Shown one piece after another: positions 1 through 10,329 of a DNA stretch of 64,000 nt. The stretch is from assembly GCA_034401795.1 (NCBI GenBank), contig CM067369.1, forward strand, positions 86,375,129 to 86,439,128. Reading direction: 5' to 3'. A program made the translations under genes and the position numbers. The stretch's first letter is position 1. Each line of letters opens with the position of its first letter. This DNA is from Chaetoderma sp. LZ-2023a (Eukaryota > Mollusca > Caudofoveata > Chaetodermatida > Chaetodermatidae). The notes under the pieces were generated by a model that searched no databases, was not told the origin of the DNA, and worked only from the letters and a program-made list of their open reading frames with translations.

Positions 1-640
1 ACACGCTACGTTTTGATTGGTCCATGGCGGCCATGTTTTCTGACGGATCAACTTCCATTGAACAAACTTTTATGGCCCTTAAGCCCTAATCATATCTGCC
101 ACATTTCAGGCCGATCCGTTCACCAGTTCTGGAGGTCAATTTCGGTAAAACTAGGTCAACCAAGATGGCCACTGAACCATTTGACCAATCAAGTTCCCGT
201 GACCAAACTTGGTTCAGCTCTTGCCCTAGATCATATTTCATCAGGTTTGCATCAATCCCTCGAGCGGTTTCGGAGAATTTTTTCTTTTGAAAATCATCCA
301 AAATCCAAGATGGCCACCGGCCAAATTGGCCAATCGGGTTCGTTTGAACAAACTTGGACCCCTATGCCCTAAGGATGCTTCCAGCCAAATATAATTGAAA
401 TTGGTCCAGTGGTTCTTGAGGAGTCGTTTAAAGGAAAAGTTGATGGACACCGGATGGACGATGCACATACGGCCAACTGGCAAAATGGGAAAACCTTCCG
501 TTCTCGGTCACTGTCAAATTCCTTGAGTTTCCCCCGACTAGTTTTTTCAAAAAATTCCCCCGAGTTTTTCCTGAGTGGAAAAATGGAAACTCATTTTCAA
601 GGTTTCCCTGATTTCCAGAGAGGCTGGGAACCCTGACATA
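1..640. repeat. Diverged dispersed repeat, GATGGCC / AACAAACTTGG family
   Basis: This stretch aligns by eye with 18060-18480: both carry a 'ggccatgttttyTGAyGGATCAACTTC' block, then AACAAACTT, 'CCAAGATGGCCACC', a second AACAAACTTGG, 'CCTATGCCCTAAGGAT' or its relative, and 'GGTYCAGTGGTTCTTGAG'. The matches keep order and spacing with scattered substitutions, so the two are old copies of one repeat. From about 440 to 640 a second repeat-like segment follows, ending in GGCTGGGAACCCTG. The open frames here sit on both strands and resemble no protein. Confidence 0.75.
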
Positions 641-1504
641 GCTTTCAAAGTGAGCCTTAACCAATCAGACAGCCAGATTTACTGGAAACGCAGATCTACG
701 ACGTGTTCAACTGGCGAACTATAGATAATTGTAGCTATTTGCCAGCTGAAAATAGTGCATTCGACTGCAAAATACTTGTCTATAGTTAGCTATATTTGCC
801 TAGTCGAATGTGTCTAGATACATTTTTGTAGGCAACCAGATTTGAGCTTTGGAATCTCCCTTTTCCAAATGTCTTTTATAACAGAAATTTGGTAACTAGT
901 TGAATAGAACGGTGAGAACGACATAAAATATGAAATTTATGCTTGATTTACACTTCACACAGGACTTCTAGAAACCAATATTGCCCAGCCCTAAAATTGA
1001 GTAGAAAGTGTCCTGTTTAACAAGGGGAGAGTACGGCAGTGCTGTAACTTAGTGACTGCCCTGATCTAAATGCAATTGAAAATCACTGAGGGCATGTGAA
1101 TCTCAACAGTCAGATGCCGTCATGCATGTCATGAGCATGCCAATTTTTCATGCTTAGGAAAAATCTCTCACTGCTGTGAATATTTATAAATCCATAATTT
1201 GTTGATTTTTATCTCATATTATTGTGTAATAGAAATGCAATTTCAGAATGATGGCCACTGAATCTTGATAAATGGCATCTTCATACAATATTTTATGATA
1301 ATGCAAGTATGTGTACCGCTTTATTATACGACCGTCTCGGTTCAATGACAGCTCTCTGTTTTCATTTTTAGCATGCCCTGATGGCATTCATCTCTAAATG
1401 TTAAGTTATAGCACTGGAGCACAGTACATTACATATAACCATACAAGAAAGCTGTAGCTTATTTTGAAATTAATTTGACTGGAATATATATATATATCCA
1501 TTAC
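641..1504. other. POLE4 intron 2 side, no secure gene
   Basis: This lies downstream (minus strand) of POLE4 exon 2. A weak candidate for the last exon is 1368-1393 minus: an AG acceptor and a phase that fits exon 2, reading E-M-N-A-I-R-A-C-stop against the family's D-N-A-I-E-A-V. It would cut off the usual conserved C-terminal tail, so the true last exon may lie outside the window. A short TA run (about 1486-1497) is present. Confidence 0.4.
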
Positions 1505-1589
1505 CTAAATCTTTACGTTGGAGGGTCTTCCGCTTACTTTGCATGGTAGACCTAACAGCATCTCTTGCCATCAATTGAATAAACAGCTC
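1505..1589 (-). CDS. POLE4: POLE4 exon 2 (DNA polymerase epsilon subunit 4)
   Basis: This 85-nt exon, too short to stand out as an open frame, encodes ELFIQLMARDAV followed by SKRKTLQRKDL. In POLE4 proteins the histone-fold helix continues as ELFVETIAKDAY and then the signature KRKTLQRRDL, so the match is residue by residue. On the minus strand it starts after a TATAG acceptor and ends at a GTAATG donor. It enters in phase 0, matching exon 1, and leaves in phase 1. POLE4 pairs with POLE3 as a histone-fold dimer in the polymerase epsilon holoenzyme and binds DNA and histones H3-H4 at the replication fork. That role is family knowledge; the sequence shows only the fold and splice signals. Confidence 0.9.
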
Positions 1590-2260
1590 CTATATTAGAA
1601 ACAAAAGAAACGTATAATATAGCGAATCAGCTTTAATTTAACGCCAACATAATTTATAGAACAATCTATCATTATTCATGCTGACTATCTTAACAAGAGG
1701 CACAGGCATGACAGGGCCTGCGTCATAGTCCAGGACCAAGAGTATGAGAACAAATACTGCAATCATAAAGCTTAACAAAATCGGAAACCTACAACTGAGG
1801 CACCTAGAGTTCTTTTAACACATTTCCGGTAAAATCATCCAAACAGTCCTTTAAATGACTTACTGGGAAAATAAGAAAATACATCTACCAGATGGACAGG
1901 CAAGTTATTAGCCGGAAATTGAAAATATGGTGTCCAAAACAGTGGGTTACATGCTAATCTAACAGCCGGTGCCCAGAGCACTGAGCAACCTAGTTTTTGT
2001 CGAGCCGTACAGGAAATGGCTGATGGCTCGACATGGCTTGCAGCAAGACTTATGCATGTTTTCAATGGGCATTTAATTCATCAAGGACTAATCCGGCATG
2101 TTAGCCATTACCACTCTGACATCAAACATTAAAATTAAATTAAAAAAATGAACTGGTGTTCAATTTTCAACAAATTTAGTGGAAGATGTTACTGTCATCT
2201 AGACAGTATTCACAGCAACATCAGTCATTGAAAACCAGACAATTTTGCCACGGCACAAAA

Positions 2261-2444
2261 ATGCTGTGGCAGAACTTGTTCACCATGGCAGTATTACAGA
2301 TTTTTTTCCAAATTTCATCAATTATAATATTTGTTCTACTTTTGATGAATAAATGCTGTGGCAGAACTTGTTCACCATGGCAGTATTACAGAATTTTCTC
2401 CAAATTTCATCAATTATAATATTTGTTCTACTTTTGGTGAATTG
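2261..2444. repeat. 92-bp tandem duplication
   Basis: Unit 1 (2261-2352) and unit 2 (2353-2444) both begin ATGCTGTGGCAGAACTTGTT and differ at only a handful of positions. This is a simple head-to-tail duplication inside POLE4 intron 1. The short open frames over it are by-products of the repeat. Confidence 0.95.
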
Positions 2445-2784
2445 TAGAACCTTGCTTTACTACGACATCATGATTGATACCCCCTGCCCCCCCAACAGAC
2501 CCCCCCCCCTTGCGGGCCTACTTGCTAAATCAACTACTCTGCATTTAGCCACCAGAATAAGATTTAAATTTTTAACCCATACGGCAACCAGTCGGAAGAG
2601 TCTTTAATTACATTGAAATATTGTCACTGATAAAAGAAGATATTCAAATTGTAATTTTTAAATTGTTAAATTATGCTCTCTGGTGTACTATTTGAAACAT
2701 TTTCATAGATTTATCCCGTTGGCCCAATAACGTATTGCCAATGTTGGACCGATGAGCAAAACTTTGTTGGACCAAGTGGTAAAC

Positions 2785-3169
2785 GTTGGGCCAATGTTTG
2801 CTTGCTATCAGGGTATTCATAGAATCGCGATGACGTCATCATAATTAATTTTCCCATAATACCCTTGGAGGGGTTAATTTAACATTATGAGCAATGGGCC
2901 GCGAAACCTTAATTACATTTTCTTTACTACCTTACAAAATGCATTTGTGATTTTATGTTTTCTGATACCGGGTCACAGTGACCCGGTATCAGAAAACATA
3001 AAATCACAAATGCATTTTGTAAGGTAGTAAAGAAAATGTAATTAAGGTTTCGCGGCCCATTGCTCATAATGTTAAATTAACCCCTCCAAGGGTATTATGG
3101 GAAAATTAATTATGATGACGTCATCGCGATTCTATGAATACCCTGATAGCAAGCAAACATTGGCCCAAC
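2785..3169. repeat. Perfect 385-bp palindrome (192-bp arms, 1-nt centre)
   Basis: Base-by-base comparison shows that 2785-2976 is the exact reverse complement of 2978-3169, with a single unpaired A at 2977. The centre reads CGGGTCAC-A-GTGACCCG. Each arm contains a TGACGTCA word and starts GTTGGGCCAATG. The match stops abruptly at both outer edges (C/T at 2784/3170) and no clear target duplication flanks it. It may be a young fold-back element or an inverted duplication; an assembly artefact must also be considered because no arm base has diverged. Confidence 0.95.
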
Positions 3170-3403
3170 TGAGGTAGAGTTTTTACAGATTTTCAGGTAC
3201 AGGATTTTATCATTTATGGTTTGAGCTTCATGCAAAATGTAAACAATGTGTTAATATGGCCATTGCTCTTCAGCATGTAGTAAAGTTGGTCCAACTTTAA
3301 TGGCGGCCGATCACAGAATGCCCGGATGTGCGAAACTATGAATAGCCTCAAACTCAAGTAAATTGATTTGAAATTATATCACGGAAACATAAGAAAATCT
3401 TAC

Positions 3404-3583
3404 AGTTGCCTTTGCAATAGTGACTACTGCCTCCTGGCTTGTTAGTGAAACATCGGGATCAGTTTTTATTAAGTGCTTAATACGCGCTATTGGTAATTGT
3501 ATGAGTCTGTCATTGTTTTCTTCAACAGGGACAATTTCCTTCTCTTGAGGTACTTCTAAAACAGTTTCCTCATTACCCGCCAT
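3404..3583 (-). CDS. POLE4: POLE4 exon 1 (DNA polymerase epsilon subunit 4)
   Basis: Sixty codons beginning MAGNEE: an acidic, poorly conserved N-terminus followed by the start of a histone fold, LPIARIKHLIKTDPDVSL then TSQEAVVTIAKAT. POLE4 carries LPLARVKALVKADPDVTL and then GQEAIFILARAA at the same place. The exon ends at a strong GTAAGA donor in phase 0 and joins exon 2 to give IAKAT-ELFIQ. An in-frame ATG exists upstream at 3703, but the extension (cysteine-rich, unlike the family) is more likely 5' leader, so I chose the ATG at 3581-3583. With exon 2 this covers most of the family's fold; human POLE4 is about 117 residues. Expected to be a nuclear replication factor. Confidence 0.9.
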
Positions 3584-3741
3584 TTCCACGTTTATATATT
3601 GTAGCGAGATTGAAGGGGTTGATAAACAATGGGTAATATTTTCGGGAAAACTGCAGGCTATTGCACAGAAATGGTTTCCTAAAGCTACAATAAAACAAAA
3701 CATTAAGCGTAACCCCTAGTAACAAGCATAAACTTTCTTTT

Positions 3742-4397
3742 GATAAAAGTAGAGCAACAAAACTTGTCCCACAAATCAGAGAGTATAGCTACACAGAAAG
3801 ACTTGAAGCCCTAAATCTAATGTCACTGAAATATAGACGGTTTCGTGGAGATTTGATTGAAACATTCAAACTCATCAAAGATCTATATAATATTGATAAG
3901 AACTACTTTTTCGAACTGTCCAATGTTACACGGACCAGAGGTCATAGGCTCAAGCTCAACATAAAACGTAGCAGCAAAAGATATTCGGAAGCACTCCTTC
4001 GCAAATAGAGTGGCACCACATTGGAATTCACTGCCAACAACAATAGTCGAAGCAACCACAGTCAAAATATTCAAGGGCAAACTAGACATCTTTTTCAAAG
4101 AAAGAATATTTGAATTCGACTGAACACAAGTAATTGTGGTGTGGCTTTGGACGTTGCTGTTACACATATACTTATACAACATATGTGAGCCGTCAATTCC
4201 CAAAGTCATAATACAATTATTACATCACAGTGGACTAATCTTGAAACAGCCTGTGCATCTACATGAACATGCACACATGAAGATAGCTACACGTGTTGTA
4301 TCCAGACCAGGGTTGCCTGCCCTACCAGTTTAGCACTGAGGCAATAACAAGCCAATGGCTTATGCCTTGTAAATTGATGTTGATGATGATGATGATT
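3742..4397 (+). mobile_element. 5'-truncated LINE, CR1/L2-like 3' end
   Basis: The + strand encodes the C-terminal part of a non-LTR reverse transcriptase protein: RATKLVP, YTERLEALNL, YRRFRGDLIETFKLI and RGHRLKLNIKRSSKRYS. After a frameshift near 4006 the family's closing block follows as FANRVAPHWNSLP. The element ends in a simple tail of TGATGA units (about 4378-4397), as CR1/L2-type LINEs often do. The RT core and endonuclease are absent, so this is a 5'-truncated, inactive copy just upstream of the POLE4 start. Confidence 0.85.
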
Positions 4398-4419
4398 ATA
4401 CAAAATTAAACGCAAGCGA

Positions 4420-6236
4420 ATTCTTTGGGCCAGATATAGTTACATAGTCCTCTTCTGCTTGTTAGGCTATGCAGATATAGACAAACTCATGGTGATATTT
4501 CAAGAACTCTTCTAACATCAGTTCAATACCTACCCTACCACCATCACCATATAGCGTCATTCAGAACTTAGAAATAACATCACTAGGAGTAGAGAAGGCT
4601 CTACGGCGCCTAAACCCATCAAAAGCATCAGGCCCAGACAATCTACCATCAAGAATTTTAAAGGACACATCATGCCAAATTGCACCAATCCTTGCCTCCC
4701 TCTTCCAGCAGACACTGAATGACTCAACAAAACCATCAGACTGGAAGACAGCCAATGTTACACCTATTTATAAGAAAGGTGACAGAACAGCAGCTTCAAA
4801 CTATAGGCCTGTTTCCTTAACATCAGTCACATGCAAGGTGATGGAGCATATCATAGCCAGCCAGCTAATGCAACATATGGACAAGAACAATATACTCCAC
4901 CCAAACCAACATGGCTTCCGACGTAACAGATCCTGTGAAACCCAACTTATTCTGACAACTAATGATCTCGCCCTAGCATTGGACCAATGCAGACAGGTAG
5001 ACATAGCCGTACTGGATTTCGCAAAAGCTTTTGATAAGGTACCGCATCAACGTCTATTACTCACACCACAGCACTACGGAATACAAGGCAACATTCTGGG
5101 ATGGATAACATCATTTCTCAGTGGAAGAACACAAAAGGTCGTCATAGAAGGTGCCTGCTCGGAGTCAACCAATGTCTTGTCAGGAGTACCACAAGGATCA
5201 GTTTTAGGCCCAATCCTCTTTCTCGTCTATATCAATGACATAGCAAACGACCTCGACTCCATCATTCGACTATTTGCTGACGACTGCCTCCTTTATTATA
5301 CCATAGACACACCTGATGATCAACAAGCTCTCCAAGCAGACTTAGACACCCTCATGGCCTGGACGGAAAGATGGCAGATGAAATTTAATGTCTCGAAGTG
5401 CAACATCCTCAAACTCACCCAACGAAGAACATGCCTCAGGAATGCAAGGCAGCACCATACCTTGGCGTCCAGCTAATGCATAACTTGAAATGGCACAACC
5501 AGATATCCAAATCAACATCATCAGCCCATCGAGTACCCGGCTTTCTGGCGAGAAATCTAAAATCATGCCCAACATCCGTGAAAGAGCGTGCATACCAATC
5601 ACTTGTCCGACACAAAATCGAGTATGCTTCCACAGTCTAGAACCCACCAACACGTGATCTGGTAAACCAACTCGAAGCGGTACAACGGAAGGCAGCAAGA
5701 TTTGTTCTAAGTCGACCAGTCTACCTCTACCCAAGAGAGAGTGTCACAGCAATGACAAATCGCCTAGGATGGGAAACCCTTGAACAGCGGCGCATGAAAG
5801 CCAATGCCATCTTCATGTACAAGATTCTGCATGGGCAAGTAGCCATACCATCAGAATACCATCCCCAGTGGACCAACATAAACACCACCAGGCGCAGCCA
5901 CCCATTGAAGATACAGCCATACCAAACAACAATCAACCAGTACCACAGCTCATTCCTACCCAGAACTGTGCCAATATGGAACAACCTGGCTGCAGACACA
6001 ATCGCCGCCACGGATGTAGAACAATTCAAGATCTGCATCCGGGAGACGACCTTCTAAACCGAACGCGACGATGTAAATAGTGTACAGTAACCTTCAATTG
6101 AACAATGAACAATTCTTAATTTTTGATTTTTAATCGTGTGGACTGTGAAACCCAGCCATGTTTACGAGGCCCGCACCTAGGCGTGATGTCCTTTAGGATT
6201 TTGCCTAGTATCAGTACAGATACAGATACAGATACC
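4420..6236 (+). mobile_element. LINE fragment, CR1/L2-like reverse transcriptase
   Basis: A long reverse transcriptase segment lies on the + strand. In order: LRRLNPSKASGPDNLPSRIL (about 4600), NYRPVSLTSV (4800), the first catalytic aspartate block VLDFAKAFDKVPHQR (5010), GVPQGSVLGPILFLVYIND (5180) and the catalytic FADD (5270). Past a frameshift near 5430 come YLGVQLMHNLKWHNQI and, after a TAG at about 5638, LGWETLEQRRMKANAIFMYK up to a natural-looking stop near 6057. The endonuclease domain is missing. The 3' end carries a GATACA-type tail (about 6215-6236). It lies in the same orientation as the neighbouring LINE at 3742-4397. Decayed and 5'-truncated. Confidence 0.9.
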
Positions 6237-6852
6237 TATGTTTCAGGTAGCTGGGATCGCCGAAAACAACGGAATTTAAGCAGCAATGCCGAAACAAGTT
6301 TAGCAGTTAAAAAGTAATTTTGTAAACTACATAAATTCTGTAATCTTGTAAAGCCTTGTTTGAAATAAAACCGTTTTGAAATATTAATGAATCCAAAGCC
6401 GTGAGAATACATTTTTTTAATAAAATCTATTTTGTTGTGTTTTAATTCTCTTAGGAACTGAAATAAATCGAAATTGGTAAATGGATAAATTAATCGTTTT
6501 CCATAAAAATGTAGGACAACAGAAAGGTTTAGTTTATTTCCTATATTTCTTGACAAGATCAAAAATGTATTCAATGTTCGAATCGAGTTCATAATGTTCA
6601 AATCTGTAAGCGTTTCAGAAAATCGCTAAAATTGATGAAAGTACTAGTTCTAAAAATTAAGGATTTTAGAATGGTTTACGTCAAAAATATATGAAGAGAA
6701 TTTGTAAATTTGTAAATAAATTGCGTCATAAGATTTGGCTTCTATGGTCAAGAGCTTGTTACAGACTGATCCATCTCCGGGATATAAGCACATGCTCGCC
6801 TCGTCCTTCTAGATAACATGCATTCTCATTGGTCAAGGGTTCTCATTGATCC
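6237..6852. other. AT-rich spacer, nothing recognised
   Basis: AT-rich sequence between the LINE tail and the long-LTR copy. One minus-strand frame is open over part of it but contains no recognisable domain. Confidence 0.5.
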
Positions 6853-8841
6853 TGTAGCATGCGGGGTATGCGCTGGTCCATTATATTACTCCGCTCCATT
6901 GCACCACATGTACAGGATGCGCAGTAGGGCTGGTTAGCTACGGTTCTGGGGTTATGGATCCTGTATCGCGACTCCGGAAGGTACAAGGACCGGCTTCTAG
7001 AGCCGGTGGAACGATAACATTCCAGTGGGGCCTTGCGACCCTTGCCGCTGAGATTTAACCTCACGGTCTCATCCCAACTGTTGGTGTCACCAGTATGTCG
7101 GTCCATAACCTAATTTGTCTGGACATAGTAATAATTAAAAGTAAATAACTACACAAACAATGGTACTCGTTTGCTAGTAAAACAGCAAAATAATACAGTA
7201 CATAGAACCAACTGGTGATCTTTCTACATGGGCTTGCCGAAGGTACTTCACAGATTCATAAATCGGCAGAGGTATCCCCGCAAGGGAGTATTGCAACGAG
7301 GCCACTTTAGTAGTTTAATATAAACCAATTATACCCCCAACACATACAAAATATTATTGTTGCGAGAGGTGCTTCACAGGAAAATGCTTTCAACGCTGAA
7401 GCGGAGGAAAAGAGCTGGCAAAAAGGGCCACTCCTTTGTTCAAACAAAAAGCTATGTGCGGTGGTTAAATCCTAGTGAAACTATAATTAATGTGATGCAC
7501 GCTGGTTTACGTGAAGGTGGGACGGATGATTTCCGAAGAATTCATAGGTCACCATCTTATGTAGGTCCAAAAATACTGAATTCGTAGTTACCACTTTATT
7601 TATGTGGGCCTTCTGCTAAATTCTAACCTACCATTTGGTTATTAGATACGTTTCCAAGCTTTGGCTACAAGTGGCAAGTGGCAAGTATTCCTCCTTATCT
7701 TTTTGACACATACATCTAACTGGCAAAGTTGTCCAGCTGCCCGAATGTCGCCTTCGTCAGAAATACAGCATGCATACATGTTATGGAGCGACAGACCCAA
7801 ATCACATGACGATCCGGTCACCATCGGCCCACAACCATATATAACATCACTAGGACGGGTTACAGTTCACATAAGCAATTTAGAAAGCGCAATAGTATTT
7901 ATGGCGGGGAGTAAGAGGCAGATATCCATCCCTAGTGACCTTCCCGTGAGGGCGTGGCGGGTTCTAAGACCGCACCCAGTCACCATACAGAGTTGGATGG
8001 AGATCAGAGTCTCGTTCGCCACCCATGTGTTATGGAACCAACATTTTACCTGTCATTATGGTTAAGTTCCAGTATGCCCAGAGATGCAGGCCGCTGTTAC
8101 ATAATATGATTTGTTTTCGCAGTGCTTCCTACCTTGGCGGGTGTATCTAAACTAACTGGTATCCGAAGATACAGGGGGAGTGTGTGTGAAATCAGCACTT
8201 TAGCCATCACTGTTTGGAAACCCCAATATTTTCACAGAGTCAGATCCTGCCAATGTGTCGATTGGGAGTCCAGACAATTATTAAGCCCTGCGGCTGGAGG
8301 AGCACAGCAAGAGACAATCACTCAATATTATTAAGAGGCCCTAAGGTAATTGGCCAATTTATACAATCTAGCCGGTGTCCTGGGTTACATAGCTGGAATA
8401 GAGGCGTACACAATGTGTCTCTTATGGAGAGATTGTCCCTAACTACTTTAAACCTATCCTATCAAGCTAAATAGCCAGGTTTAGTCAGTCACATCATGCA
8501 TCTTGCGACGCACTGGGCAGAGTCCCACCAGACTGTGGTCTAAAAGTTAATTGAAACACACGATATGCTGCGCGGATGTTTGATACCACTTTTCAGCGTT
8601 GTCCGGAAGATCCAGCTAGTTATTCAACAAGTATCACCTCAGCTCCACATCTTGTAGAATTCACATCGGGCCCGCAAGGCCCATCCGCAAGGAAGCTCCT
8701 CTGTGAATGTTCCGGAAAGGGAGTTCTTCTATTTAATTAATTTGCACTCGGATGGCCGTCCGAGAGCTTACAAAAACTTAATTGCAGGTGTTCAAGCCTA
8801 GCTGGGACGGTCTGTACCCAATCCTGCGGATCCGCACTACA
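6853..8841 (-). mobile_element. Old long-LTR copy, Ty3/gypsy fossil (family A)
   Basis: It begins TGTAGCATGCGGGGTATG and ends CGCACTACA, the TG..CA borders shared by this family. Blocks match the copies at 18990-24294 and 55720-57985 in the same order: 'GTCTCATCCCAA..TGTCACCAGTATG' (about 7075), 'GCAGAGGTATCCCCGCAAGGGA' (7266), 'CCTTCCCGTGAGGGCGTGGC' (7940) and 'GTATCCGAAGATACA' (8158). No pol remains, so it looks like a solo LTR. It is the most diverged of the four copies in the window, hence the oldest. It is broken, and no clean target duplication is left. Orientation follows the pol-bearing copy. Confidence 0.8.
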
Positions 8842-9410
8842 GACGTCATAATCAACTATACTGATGTGTAGGATGATGTCATAATGAATTATGTCATTAA
8901 TGATGTAGATAAGTTGTCACGAACGCGTAATTGCTGACGGACTAAGCGTCATTGTACGAATTGTATGTCTTTACCATTTAATAAAGATTCTCTTGAATAT
9001 TTTGAAACTAATTTGGATGAAACGAACAAGCCAAAACCTATTAACCCTATTAATAGCCATGTCTCAAACTTCGTTATACTGGAAGCAGTCAAATTAGTTT
9101 CAATATATTCCGTGGAAATATTCAACAGAATATTCCCAACATGGACTACAAAGGAGGTCTATGAATTTTAGATCTATGATTACTGTTCAATATTTTGAAA
9201 TCAATTCGACTAGAAACAGTCAAATTAGTTTCAAAATATTCAACAGAATAAACATAACATCGACTACAAACGAGGTCTACGGGTTTGAGATCTACGGATA
9301 CCGTTATAATCACATGACTGCCATACGTGTCGAGAACCTACAAAAAAGAAATATTAGATTATTAGAAATAGTAGATTATATACATCGGCGGTAATAGGAT
9401 ATTAATCATT
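8842..9410 (+). repeat. Hairpin MITE family B, partial copies
   Basis: Directly after the LTR border the sequence reads GACGTCATAATCAACTATA, then TGTATGTCTTTACCATTTAATAAA and TTGAATATTTTGAAACTAAT, the hallmarks of family B (see 42040-42405 and 50625-51012). A second, more decayed half follows at about 9090-9260 (GTCAAATTAGTTTCAA twice). The long-LTR element appears to have landed beside or inside this MITE. The two short open frames here are not genes. Confidence 0.7.
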
Positions 9411-9535
9411 CTCATGGTTGCGATAGTCATTCATGTAAACAGAAATGAACAAACAATTAATATACATACTCTACATAAATATCTAATATGCGGCCAAGAT
9501 CGGTATACTAAATACTAGCGGTCAAGATCGGTATA

Positions 9536-10310
9536 CTAGGATCTGTACTTGGGCCAATTCTTTTTGTTCTATATATAAATGCCTTACCTGAATGTATATC
9601 CCACAACAGTGAAGCCTACCTATTTGCCCTGTAGGTGGGGCTTAGAATACACCTTCCGTATCCTCTGCGTGTCGTAAGAGGCGACTAAAGGAGGTAAGGG
9701 TGAGGTAACCCTGACAGAAACCTCGAGTGCTGAAGACGGAGGTTCCAGGCCGCACGGCGCACTCTAATAAACCATGGATCCACGCACTTAATGCTTATGA
9801 TCAAGTCGATAGTCACTTACAGGACTGGCGGTATGATCAGCGAACGAAAAGAAGAAGAAGAAGCCTACCTATATGCAGATATACTAAATTGTTCCATAGC
9901 ATCACGTCCGACGATGATAGGAGAGAAATGCAATGTGATACAAACTTACTTTATGAATTGTCTAATAAATGGTTGCTAGAATTTAATCATGAGAAATGTA
10001 CGACTATGCAGCTTGGAAATTCCACACTTGAAAATCATAGTTATCCTTTAATGAATGGTAAATGCGCCTTCGATCAATCAAACTGATGCAGAAAAAGATA
10101 TTTGTGTAATTATTGACAATACACTGTCCTTTGAAAAAACATATATTAGATACGGTAAACAAAGTAAATAGTATTATCGGGATTATAAGGCGTGCATTCA
10201 CATTCTTGGATATAAAGACCTTTAAAACTTTATACAAATCAATGGTTAGGCCGTATCTTGAGCATGCCAATCAGGTTTGGAATCCACACTACAAAAAATA
10301 ATCTGATCCG
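9536..10310 (+). mobile_element. Decayed LINE (L2/CR1-like RT) split by a SINE
   Basis: Upstream of the SINE the frame gives LGPILFVLYINALPE, the RT block before the catalytic YADD. After the SINE it resumes with EAYLYADI. Further on come NKWLLEFNHEKCTTMQLG and, in another frame, VNSIIGIIRRAFTFLDIKTF, LYKSMVRPYLEHANQVWNPH. These are the palm, thumb and C-terminal blocks of an L2/CR1-type reverse transcriptase. Several frameshifts and stops are present. Only this segment survives; the 5' part and the 3' UTR are gone, and it abuts a gypsy fossil. Confidence 0.8.
9628..9859 (+). mobile_element. SINE with target-site duplication, inserted in LINE RT
   Basis: About 232 bp beginning CCTGTAGGTGGGGCTTAGAA, with the block CTGCGTGTCGTAAGAGGCGA, and ending in a GAA-repeat tail. 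It is flanked by GAAGCCTACCTAT (9611-9623 and 9860-9872); extended to 17 bp the two flanks differ once. The duplicated bases encode EAYL, just before the YAD block of the host LINE. Size, simple tail and duplication fit a SINE moved by LINE machinery. The central block resembles a SINE type I know from molluscs, but the family name is not certain. Confidence 0.75.
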
Positions 10311-10329
10311 TACAGCACAGCTATAGTGA

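Larger units (their letters stand above)
1590..3403 (-). other. POLE4 intron 1
   Basis: This intron joins exon 1 (donor GTAAGA just below 3404) to exon 2 (acceptor at 1590-1591). It holds a 92-bp tandem duplication, a perfect 385-bp palindrome and several TTGGNCCAA-type words around the palindrome (about 2720-2790 and 3285). No coding stretch was recognised within it. Confidence 0.8.

Noticed and set aside
1368-1393. Candidate last exon of POLE4 (EMNAIRAC, stop)
   Set aside because: Phase and acceptor fit, but the product would lack the conserved C-terminal tail, so it is mentioned as a possibility and not annotated as an exon.
3584-3703. N-terminal extension of POLE4 from an upstream in-frame ATG
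   Set aside because: The extra 40 residues are cysteine-rich and unlike the family; the MAGNEE start gives the usual acidic leader and length.
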